Assembly (NCBI GenBank): GCA_008000375.1
Contig: SMOI01000293.1
Coordinates: 1-38,601 of the forward strand
DNA: 38,601 nt
Direction: 5' to 3'
From: Poteriospumella lacustris
Lineage: Eukaryota; Sar; Chrysophyceae; Chromulinales; Dinobryaceae
The notes beneath the pieces are model-generated. The model did not search any database. It was not told where the DNA came from and saw nothing but the letters and a program-made list of their open reading frames with translations. Below are positions 29,592 to 38,601 of the stretch, in pieces. The position numbers were made by a program, and so were the translations under genes. How positions within the stretch are numbered: the first letter of the stretch is position 1; each line of letters starts with the position of its first letter.

Positions 29592-31667
29592 TCAAAGAGC
29601 CTCTCCTCGCAGGGGCTTCGTCTCGATATCCAGCCCCACGGCTTCAAAGCGATCGCGATAGTCCGCATAATAACCACTTTTACAAATACCATAAACCACT
29701 TGACCTAACGCCAGGCCCCACAGCTCTCTCGGATACGACGACGACTCCTCCGGTACCTTATAGGCACGTGGAATACGCTTCTTCTCCCCATACACACGAC
29801 GGTAACGACGCACCGCCTCACAGATGCGATCCACCATCAACTCCTTCCGCGGCTTCAACGGCACTCCCATCGCCTCCAACTCCCCACGATGCTCTGCATA
29901 CATCGAATCGTGAATGATATTTGAAACGATCGGGCCCAGCTTCATGCCCCGCACCGGCACTGCATACGCCGCGTCGTCCGCTGCGACCACATATGTCTGC
30001 GGCACCTCGTAGTGACCGTACCGACCATGGAACGACTCCAACGCTTGCCGCACCAGCGCAAACGGATACAGCGGCTCATTCCAACGATCGAAGGTGAGCC
30101 CCAACGCCTCGAAGCGAGAACGATGCGCCTCATAAGCACCACCATTGCGTACCCTATAAATAGCTGAGCCCAGCCTCATGTCCCACAGATCCCGATCCCA
30201 CCGACCATCGCCATGCGGCACCACAAAAAGGCTGGGTATCCTCACATCGCCGTACATCGCCTTGTATGTCGTCAGCCCTCGCTCGATACGACCCACCTGG
30301 TACTCCTCGTCCGACCACACCATGCCGGCGTTGTCCAGCTGCTCCACCTGAGCTGGCGGCAGTCGTTTCTTCGAGCGACGAATGTGGGTGATCCGCCTGC
30401 CTAACCGATAGCCATGCAGCTCTTTCGGCCATGGCTCCTCAGCAGGTACGACAAATGCGGTTGGAACATTGGCGTGATGGTTGAGCTGTCGAAATATTGG
30501 CAACAATGCCGACACAACGATCACTCTATCCTCCATCAGATTGTCCAGTGAAGAGGGGCTTTCGATATCCAGCCCCACGGCTTCAAAGCGACCGCGATAG
30601 TCCGCATATTCACCACGTCTACAAATACGATAAACCGCATGACCTAACGCCAGGCCCCACAGCTCTCTCGGATACGACGACGACTCCTCCGGTACCTTAT
30701 AGGCACGTGGAATACGCTTCTTCTCCCCATACACACGACGGTAACGACGCACCGCCTCACAGATGCGATCCACCATCAACTCCTTCCGCGGCTTCAACGG
30801 CACTCCCATCGCCTCCAACTCCCCACGATGCTCTGCATACCTCGAATCGTGAATGATATTTGAAACGATCGGGCCCAGCTTCATGCCCCGCACCGGCACT
30901 GCATATGCCGCGTCGTCCGCTGCGACCACGTACGTCGCCGGTACCTCGTAGTGACCGTACCGACCATGGAACGACTCCAACGCTTGCCGCACCAGCGCAA
31001 ACGGATACAGCGGCTCATTCCGACGATCGAAGGTGAGCCCCAACGCCTCGAAGCGAGAACGATGCGCCTCATAAGCACCACCATTGCGTACCTTATCAAT
31101 AGCTGAGCCCAGCTTCATGTCCCACAGATCCCGATCCCACCGACCATCGCCATGCGGCACCACAAAAAGGCTGGGTATCCTCACATCGCCGTACATCGCC
31201 TTGTATGTCGTCAGCCCTCGCTCGATACGACCCACCTGGTACTCCTCGTCCGACCACACCATGCCGGCGTTGTCCAGCTGCTCCACCTGAGCTGGCGGCA
31301 GTCGTTTCTTCGAGCGACGAATGTGGGTGATCCGCCTGCCTAACCGATAGTCATGCAGCTCCTGAGGCCATGGTTCCTCAAGAGGCACGACAAACTCTTG
31401 CGGTACGTTGGCGTGATGATACAGCTTCCGAAACACGTCCAGCAGTAAAGGAATCTTTTCCGTCGCCAATGTCGCAGGTGTGCCCGCACCCGGCGTCTTC
31501 GATCTGGGTTTCGTTGTGGCTTTTCCCTCGTCCGTCAAAAAGTATCGACGTAGCGGAACGACCACCGACCCAGGCCTCCATACACCTCGCATCGCCAAGA
31601 TAACGGAACAACCGACGTTCGATCTGCTCACAGCGACAGCAGTCCGGCGCACACTCGTCGCCAGCAT
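29592..31667 (-). CDS. Mitochondrial-looking protein of eight helicase-associated (HA) domains (691 aa)
   Basis: Single exon. I start it at ATG 31667 because the in-frame sequence upstream (to 31973) lies in the dispersed repeat also found at 28.0 kb. Residues 1-46 are rich in Arg, Ser and Val with no acidic residue before RRYFLTDEG, a typical mitochondrial presequence and cleavage region. From about residue 74 there are two modules of ~300 residues, each with four HA-type units of about 65-75 residues built on Y/F..G...VP.x.FVVP...W...L...LG..I..IR......R...LEALG. No helicase motifs are present. In family terms such HA arrays are poorly understood; nucleic-acid binding is only a suggestion. 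The two modules are direct 939-bp repeats and the central ~700 bp is about 98% identical. Confidence 0.75.
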   Translation of the reverse strand: MLATSVRRTAVAVSRSNVGCSVILAMRGVWRPGSVVVPLRRYFLTDEGKATTKPRSKTPGAGTPATLATEKIPLLLDVFRKLYHHANVPQEFVVPLEEPWPQELHDYRLGRRITHIRRSKKRLPPAQVEQLDNAGMVWSDEEYQVGRIERGLTTYKAMYGDVRIPSLFVVPHGDGRWDRDLWDMKLGSAIDKVRNGGAYEAHRSRFEALGLTFDRRNEPLYPFALVRQALESFHGRYGHYEVPATYVVAADDAAYAVPVRGMKLGPIVSNIIHDSRYAEHRGELEAMGVPLKPRKELMVDRICEAVRRYRRVYGEKKRIPRAYKVPEESSSYPRELWGLALGHAVYRICRRGEYADYRGRFEAVGLDIESPSSLDNLMEDRVIVVSALLPIFRQLNHHANVPTAFVVPAEEPWPKELHGYRLGRRITHIRRSKKRLPPAQVEQLDNAGMVWSDEEYQVGRIERGLTTYKAMYGDVRIPSLFVVPHGDGRWDRDLWDMRLGSAIYRVRNGGAYEAHRSRFEALGLTFDRWNEPLYPFALVRQALESFHGRYGHYEVPQTYVVAADDAAYAVPVRGMKLGPIVSNIIHDSMYAEHRGELEAMGVPLKPRKELMVDRICEAVRRYRRVYGEKKRIPRAYKVPEESSSYPRELWGLALGQVVYGICKSGYYADYRDRFEAVGLDIETKPLRGEAL
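29617..31440. repeat. Internal tandem duplication, 939-bp period, within the HA gene
   Basis: Every landmark recurs at a fixed offset of 939 bp (313 codons): CGATATCCAG at 29624 and 30563, CCGATAG(C/T)CATGCAG at about 30405 and 31344. The central ~700 bp differs at only about 15 positions, whereas the outer ~100 bp at each end has diverged to about 75-85%. This uneven pattern suggests gene conversion of the core after an older duplication, rather than one very recent event. Confidence 0.9.
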
Positions 31668-32690
31668 TGGACCTTTCGTTTGGACAAGTATCTCAGTAAA
31701 TGAGGATTCCCGTTTGTCTCTTGCAAGGCAATGGATTGTGAGACAAGACAGGCAGAGGAGGAGGAGAACACCACTGCCAACGGTGGAACGAGGAAGGACG
31801 TCAAAGAAGAACGAACGAAGACCTGAATGAAACATGAAACATGAAACTTGAACGAAGAGAACATTAAATAGTGTAGAAATGCATGATATGAGGTGGCCAC
31901 CTGAACACCGATGTACTTGGCTGCTCCGCTTGTGACACACACACCGACACACCCTCGCTACATACATAAACAATACACGTAAACCCTACACAATCGAACA
32001 GGTCCTAACGAGCAAATCTGTTCGGCCAGTATCCATTCATAGCCCTTTGCACAAATGCATCTGGAGATTGCCCCCCTGCAACAATCCACCTGAATAGCGG
32101 CAGATTCCACTCGCTGCGCAGATGATCCAGAAGAGTCGAACGGTCCTAGACGTCACGAGGATTTACTGTGGAATGTTCACCATCAAACGAACGGAGTTCG
32201 TTAGTTCTCCATTCAATGTACTTCCGCAGGAAGGAGAATAATAATGATTCAAGGACAACGAGTCTGCATCGAGCGAGGAATGGAACGACACTGTCCTTCC
32301 CTCATTTGTCCTTCACTGACCGTCAACGCCACCCCACTACACTCCTCGTCACTATCCACGTTAACGTCCGTGCGGAAGATACGGTGACAGTAGTCGCCAC
32401 GTCGGGCAGCGGTAGTCCAGTGGGTGCCCAGGTGACAGGTGACAGGTATGTGACATGTGAAATGTGACATGTGACATGTGACATGTGACAATGCCATTTG
32501 ATTTCGAATGAGCCGACGACGCGACGATCATCTCATCGCCAATTTCGACTTGTTGTGTGACTCGGAAAGTAGCATTGAAACCCATCGTGACAATCGCGAC
32601 AGTAATGATTTCAAGACGTGTATCAATAGATTGAGCAGTTGTTGTGGGTGGTCTTCTTGCTCTGAATCTCGCGGTCTCTGAAAACAGAAA
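31668..32690. repeat. Dispersed repeat, copy B, and heptamer array
   Basis: Holds the second copies of the blocks seen at 28.0-28.8 kb: block 1 at 31829-31870, block 2 at 32052-32196, and the third segment inverted at about 32325-32375. At about 32430-32490 there is an array of TGACATG-like units (GTGACAGGTGACAGG..., then GTGACAT repeated). A 57-codon open frame, 32508-32681 (plus), ends just before the next gene's ATG; it could be an upstream ORF or a 5' exon, but no convincing donor was found. Confidence 0.65.
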
Positions 32691-35600
32691 ATGCGTCCAA
32701 ATCCGGGACGACGCACCGTGAGTGGTCGTCGTCGCCAAAAATCCGATGAAACTGACCAGAACAAAGCAACAGTCAATGTCTCGAATGAACAATCCAATGT
32801 CTTACTACAGCGAGCAAAGAGTCTATTGTCACGGGTCAATCAAGCGATAACCAATGGCACCAGTAACATCGGCACTTTGAATCAGACGGTGGATTACACC
32901 TTGACGCATCCAGACAGGATTCGCCCTGTCACTGTGACCGAAGCACTCCCACAACGCATGGAGAACTTGACATTGGACAACGAGGTGCAGCTGATCCTCG
33001 ATGGGATTCCCGAAATCCAATTTGGCGACGATGCGGTGACCGACGACCTCGTCGACCATTTGCTGCAACTGGGTGGCAAACCACCTTCCCAGCTCCAACT
33101 CCCCACTGCCCAATTAAACCACAGCGAAGTTCTGAACACGTTGCCCAAGGTGACGCACCTGCGAATATCGTTGCGGAATCTCAGCGTCTTCAGTGCGCGC
33201 TATGGCGTCCGCAAGGAAGGCAGCTACCTCGCCATCCACACCCCGCACTTCTACGAAATCTCGTTGGGCAACAATCCCTATCACGTCAACGCCCCGGATC
33301 TCGGCGATCATCTCCCTTCGAACGAGGGCAAGAAGCCGCAGAACACGTCACCGTTGATCACCCGACGAGGACACGACCATCGGCTGCCCCTGAAAGAACT
33401 CGAAGCGCTCGACGAGCCCAAACCTGTGATCTTGCGCAAAGAGGACAAGAAAGACTCGATCAAGAAGTTCTTTCTGGGCGATTGCGCCTTGGACTACGTC
33501 GTCTGCGTGCCGCTGCTGGTCACCGACCGACTGCTGCAGGAGTGGATGCGCAACGAGAACACGATCGAGGTGGCGTTGTATGGCACGATTCCCCCGCCGG
33601 GCACGCAGCAACAGCGTGGTGGGGTGGCCGTAGGGCCGTCGTGTTTCGCCCGCGCGAAGATCAACCCGATCAACCTGCTGACGTGCCCCGAGCTCGACGC
33701 GATGATCAACGTCGACCTCGTCGCCGACAAAGCGACGTTGTCCGACGTCACCGCGCGCATGCAGCTCCTACTCGCAGGGTCACGTGTGAAGCCACTGTCC
33801 GATCGCATGGGCGTTCTCTCGGTGCGGTTGACGCTGCTGTCGGCGGAGACCACCGCCACCGCTGCGAATGGCAACGGCAACGGCAACGGCAACGGCGCCG
33901 CCACGGCCAACGCCGCTGACGGTGGCGGCCTGGACGACCGCAGTTTCCACCTGCCCACGCGGACGGTTCCCCATCAAATCACGTTGCCCACCGCCATCCC
34001 CACCCAACCGATGTTCACGGCGCCCGAGGACGCCGCGTTGCAGTACGCGCCGCACCAAGCGCCATCGACACAGGCGATGACCCAGCTGCTGACGCAGACC
34101 CCCGCCGAAGACCTGCGCAATGCCCTCGACCGACAACCGAAGCCACTGCCACCGAGGGAGGTCTTCTTAGGCCTCGCGGTCTTCGGCCTCGTGGGCGACG
34201 TCGTCCAGACGCTACGCCACCTCGTCCGCCAGCACCCGCAGCCACACCCCGACGACAGCCTCTGCGTCCGCTTCAAAGTCTCCGCCACGTACGTCGCTCT
34301 CTCTCCGCCTCTGTCTCTGTCGCTGTCGCTGTCTCTGTCGCTGTCTCTGTCGCGCCTAACGCTGCCTCTGCTCCACAGACGAAGCGACACGCTGCGTATT
34401 CCGCTGGCGCACGGCCGCCTCGATACCCAACAGCCCAACGCGCTGCTGTTGCCGCTGGGCAAACTGGTCGCCATGACCGAGCGACTGACGCAGCCGCCGT
34501 GTCTCGAGCTGTGGCTCGAGCTCGTCGTCGTCGTCCGTGTCGATGGCACTGGCGCTGGCGACGACCGCGGCGGCGAGGCGTCGACGGTGACGCAGCGCCA
34601 CCTGTTGGCCTGGACGGCGCGACAGCGGCCCGTGCTCTTCCACCAGCCGAGTACGCTGACGCTCGTCGATCCGACGACGTTGCAGCCGGCGGGGCGGTGC
34701 TTCGCGGTCTTCTACCAACACGAGAACGCGCACTTCGTCGAGGACAAGCTGCAGCGACAGCTCGACACCTTCGCCTTCCCCCCGCCACCGCCAACGCCAA
34801 CGCCAACGCCAGCGCCACCGTCTGAGCGGCCGACGGCTGCCGCCGCCGCCGCTGCCGGTGCGAGTGGATCGCAGCCGACGACGCTGTCGCCGTCGCCGAA
34901 CCGGCCGCCGGCGCAGATGATCGCTGCCGCCGCTCCACGCGACGCAGCCACCGCCACCGCCGCAGCCGACGACGACGCGGTCGACGTCTCGTGGCGCGAC
35001 GGCCACGAAGACGGCGACAGCGACGCGGACGGGGCACCGCGCTCGCGCGCCGCGTCGAATCTGAGCGACGACTCGCTCGGGTCGTCGTCTCGCGACACGT
35101 CGCAGCAGTTGCGGCCGCCGCCGCCGCCGCTGTCGTCGCACCGCGATGACGACGCCGCCGTCGTCATCGCCGCCGCCGCTGCGCCTCTGCCGCCGCCTCC
35201 GCCACCGCTGCCGCTGCCGCTGCCTCTGCAGCCGACGGCGGCAGCGGCGGTCCCCGCGCCCGGCGCAGGGGCCGGCGGCGGCGACACGTTCGTCGTGGAC
35301 GTGTCGGCGCACGGCATCTGCAGCGTCTTCGGGACGCACGTGCCCTCCACCGCGGCGCCGGCCTCACCGCTGACGATGGGCTGCTTCGTCTGCTACGCGC
35401 TGCCGGCGCTGCATCCGCCGCCGTCCGCCGCGACCGCCGCTGGCGCGCCACCGTCGTCGTCGTCGTCGGTGGGCAGCCGCGTGGTGCAGTTCCCGTCGGA
35501 CGGTCGCCTGCGCGCGGAGCAGGCGCTGTACTCGCTCTGGTGGGACGCCGACTGCGCCATCCTCAACGGCCGCAACCGCCATCGCTTCACGCTGCCGGCG

Positions 35601-38032
35601 GCGCTGCGGCCACCGGGCGCCGCCACCGCCGCCACCGCCGCCACCGCCGCCGCAGCTGACGCCGCCGATGAGACGACGGCGACGTTGGCGTTGGCGCGCG
35701 CGTTGGGCGTCGACGTGCACCGCGGTTGGGAGTTCCACGTCGTCGGCAGCGACGTCGACGGCAACTGGCCGCGCGACGCCGTCGGCGTGGCGCAGGGGTC
35801 GCTGTCGCTGGCGACGCTGTGGCGCTGTCTGTCGCACGCGACGCGCCACGAGGAACTCGTCACCGTCGCGCTGACGCCGCTGACGCCGCGTGGCGCCGGT
35901 GCAAGCGACGGCGACGACGAAGACGCTGCGGCGGCGAGGACCGCGGCGATGGCGCCGGTGGAGCTGCGGCTGCGGCTGTCGTGGCGGCGGGAGCCCCACG
36001 GCGCCGCCTCCGCCGCGGCGCTGGCCGCGCTTCCGTCGTCGCTACCGTCGCGTCCGCCGCCGCCGCTGCCGTTGCAGTCGCCGGTGGCAGCGGCGAAGGC
36101 GGCGTTGGCTCCGCTGCCGTTGCCGCGCGCCGTGCCGCCGACGTGGCGCGAGACCTTCGCGCTGCCGGCGTACCGCGTCACCGTCCGCGCGTTTCACCAT
36201 TTGCACCGCCGAGGGCCACCGCCGCCGACGCCGCCGCCCACCGCCGCCACCGCCGCCACCGCCGGTGCGCTGCTGTACACGCTGCAGCACGCGGGCGACC
36301 TCGTCGCCACCTCCGCCGCCGTCCACCGCTACGACGCCGCCACCGCCGCCACCGCCAGCGCCGTCGCCAGTGGCGGCAGCGGGGTGCTGGAGGCCCTCGC
36401 GTACCCGGAGACACTGCGCGTCGTGTCGGCGCCCTTCGCGGGCCCCGCGACGCTGCCGCGGCAGCTGCAGCAGCAGCGCACGACGAGCGACCGCGTCGAC
36501 GTGGGACAGACACACGACGTCGTGACGCCCGTGCGACGCTCGACGCTGCGCCACCGTCGACCGCCCGCCACCGCCACCGCCACCGCCACCGGCGACGGCG
36601 ACGGCGACGTGCACGCGACCTTCGTGCGCACGTTCACGACGCTGGGCGCGCTGACGCTGTCGCTGTACGAGCGCCACTCGCTCTTCCCCGTCGCCACCGC
36701 CGCCGCCGCCGCCACCGCCGCTGCAGCGACGACGACGGAGCCGAAGCCGGCGCCGCTGACGCGGCTGGTGCAAGCGACGGACGCGCTCGTCGGCGTCGCG
36801 GTGGTCGACCTCGACGTGCTGCTGCGCGGCCTGCGCCTCGTCGACGGGTGGTACAACGTCGTCGACGCAGTGCAAAGCGTCGTCGGCCAGGTCGCCGTGC
36901 GCGTCGAGCCGCTGCGCGTCGACACCGCCGACGACGACGATGGCGCCGGTGACGGTGACGGCGACGCTGCGGCCCCTGCGACGTCGGAGGCGTCGGAGGC
37001 GTCGGAGGAAGCGGCGGAGGCGGCGGCGGAGGACGAAGAGGCGCTGCTGGACCTGACGACGATGGAGAAGGACGCGCTGCAGCTGGCGCTGGCGCAGCTC
37101 GACGCGACGAAAGAGCGACTCCTGGCGGCCTTCGGTGGCCCCGCGCAGCCGCCGCAGCCGCCGCAGCCCTCGTCGGTGGCCGCGTCGCCCTCGTCGGCGG
37201 CCTCGTCGGAGCGCTATTCGGCCGATTTCGAGTCGCCGACGACCAGCGACGCTGACCACAGCGACGACGGCGACGGTGGCGTGGCGCCGGTGAACTTCAC
37301 CGCCGACCTCGACGCCGCCGCGTCGCCGCTCAAAACCGTCGCCGTCCCCGTCGCCGCCACCGCCGCCGCGTCCGCCGCTGCAGCGGCCTCTGCGCTGGCT
37401 GCGCTGGCTGCCGCTGTCGACGGGTCGCTGGGCGATGCGACCGCTGCGCCCGCCGCAGAGCCGCCGCAGCCGCCGACGGACACCGTCGCCTTCGACGGCG
37501 ACGACGGCTACGGCCACAGCGACGACGACGACGGCGACGTTGACCACAGCGACGGCTACGGCGGCTACGGCTACGGCGGCGATGGAGACGTCGCCGTCGA
37601 GGCGCCCGGCGACGGTCACAGCCGCAGCCGCAGCGACGGCGACGACGATGACGATGGCGGCGACGAGGTCGACGCCGCCGCGTGGCCCGTCGACCGGTCC
37701 ACCGCCACCGCCACCGCCGCCGCTGTCGACGGCCACAGCGACGACGACGACGTCGCCACCGCGGCTGCGGAGGAGGGCGACAGCGCCGCGGACAGCGCCG
37801 CGGAGGAGGTGGAGCTGCTGCGCCACGCGGCCGAGCAGCACTCGTCGCTGCTGCTGCCGCCGCCGTCGCTGTCACCGTCGCCGGTGCCGTCGGAGGCGGC
37901 GGCCGAGGCACCGTCGGCGTCAGCGTCGGCGTCGGCGTCGGCGTCGGCGAGTCGCATCGCGGCGCTGTCGACGTCGCTGCAGTTCGACTCGATTCTCGCG
38001 CTGCTCGACGACCACCACCACGCGACGGACGC

Positions 38033-38080
<48 letters not shown>

Positions 38081-38601
38081 AGAGGCGGCGGCGGCGGTGG
38101 ACCTCTTCGCCACCGTCGACGAGGCGGCGTCAGCATCGGTGGCGTCGGTGGCGTCGGTGTCGCGCGGCGTCGAGTGGCCCGCGACGGAGCCGCCCACCGT
38201 CGACCTCAGCGGCCACCGCGCCACCGTCGCCGCGTTGCGCCGCGACGACGGCGACGGCCGCGAGGCGTCGGTGGCGTCGGTGGCGTCGGTGGCGTCGGCG
38301 GTCGTCGAGCGGCGGCTGCCGTTCGACAGTCGCAGCGGCGTCTCGGAGCCGTCGACGGTCCTCGCCACCAGCGACGCTGCCGACGCTGCCGACGAGGCGC
38401 TGGCCTCGCCGCTCTTCGCGCACCTCGCGTCACCGCCGCCGCCGATGACGTCGCTGCCGCCGTCGCTCGCCGTCGCCACCGTCAGCGACGCCGCCGCCAC
38501 CGCCGCCAGCGACGCCGCCGCGCAGACGTCGCCGTCGCTGCAGTCGCCGATCGCGTCGCGTCGTTGCGACGCGTCGACGTCGCCGCTGCCGATGGCCGCC
38601 C
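32691..38601 (+). CDS. Large C2-domain protein, C2CD3-like, 3' end outside window (2 exons seen, >1,940 aa)
   Basis: Starts at ATG 32691, the first after an in-frame TGA (32679-32681). Exons 32691-34288 and 34379 to the window end; the intron (90 nt, GTACGT..CACAG, branch-like CCTAAC) is open and a multiple of three. The frame then runs open to the edge. Several beta-rich C2-like modules are seen: one around residues 145-380 (KVTHLRISLRNLSVFSARY ... DYVVCVPLLVTDRLLQEW ... GVLSVRLTLL), one starting at about 35280 (FVVDVSAHGICSVFGTH ... YSLWWDADCAILNG), and one ending GWYNVVDAVQSVVGQVAVRV (about 36850). Multiple C2 domains with low-complexity linkers and the LWW and GWYN signatures recall C2CD3, a centriole elongation and ciliogenesis factor; CEP120 or RPGRIP1-type proteins are alternatives. 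The linkers are Ala/Asp/Ser/Pro-rich, and GC content climbs steeply from about 33.5 kb onward. Confidence 0.6.

Noticed and set aside
31668-31973. In-frame N-terminal extension of the HA protein (102 more residues)
   Set aside because: It is encoded by a dispersed repeat also present at 28.0 kb outside any gene, and ATG 31667 begins a good mitochondrial presequence.
36042-37841. 599-codon minus-strand frame and several large plus-strand frames in the GC-rich region
   Set aside because: Stops are scarce in DNA this GC-rich, so all frames open up. Only the frame continuous from ATG 32691 through the intron shows C2-like alternation and Trp/Tyr/Cys signatures; the others are Arg/Ala/Val repeats.

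Overview
The window is nuclear DNA of a flagellated, unicellular-type eukaryote. Protein genes carry short GT-AG introns (mostly 61-138 nt), several genes belong to cilium or microtubule biology (DRC3, CCP5, a C2CD3-like C2 protein), and there are no operons or Shine-Dalgarno sites. A helicase-associated (HA) repeat protein without a helicase, small introns, simple-sequence repeats and a secreted GH1 enzyme would fit a stramenopile such as an oomycete-like protist. That placement is inference; no rRNA or organellar marker is present.

Layout. Positions 1-218 (minus): start of a calpain-like protease. 717-1232 (plus): prefoldin subunit 6. 1552-4381 (minus): anoctamin/TMEM16 membrane protein in 6 exons. 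4382-7503: a 3.1 kb gene-poor stretch with two tandem copies of a structured small-RNA-like element, a 47-bp-arm inverted repeat, a decayed copy of the neighbouring gene's last exon, and a pre-miRNA-like hairpin. 7504-14951 (minus): a ~2,280-residue chromatin/transcription protein (PHD, CFP1-like zinc motif, TFIIS-M, SPOC, SURP-like); its one long intron carries a third copy of the small-RNA element. 15276-16721 (plus): secreted GH1 beta-glycosidase. 17380-19086 (minus): DRC3/LRRC48. 19502-23021 (minus): multipass membrane glycoprotein of unknown function. 23727-27403 (plus): CCP5-type tubulin deglutamylase. 27404-29591: repeats without a recognisable gene. 29592-31667 (minus): mitochondrial-looking protein of eight HA domains built from a recent 939-bp internal duplication. 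31668-32690: second copies of the repeats seen at 28.0-28.8 kb. 32691 to the window end (plus): a very GC-rich C2-domain protein, incomplete.

How the genes relate. DRC3 (motile axoneme nexin link), CCP5 (removes glutamate branch points from tubulin) and the C2CD3-like protein (centriole elongation in its family) lie within about 21 kb, and prefoldin 6 feeds tubulin and actin to the chaperonin. The rest are unrelated housekeeping, membrane or secreted functions. Intergenic gaps are mostly 0.3-0.7 kb and many neighbours are divergent, suggesting shared promoters.

The most interesting unexplained signal is the three-copy family of ~95-109 nt elements at 5000-5092, 5151-5244 and complement(9834-9942). 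They share fixed boxes (RATGAT, CTGATATAATGAG, GTTGAG) but have different terminal stems that nevertheless still pair in each copy. This is compensatory evidence for an RNA, resembling box C/D snoRNAs; one copy is intronic.

All exon boundaries were placed by eye from splice signals, reading frame and family similarity; no database search was possible.
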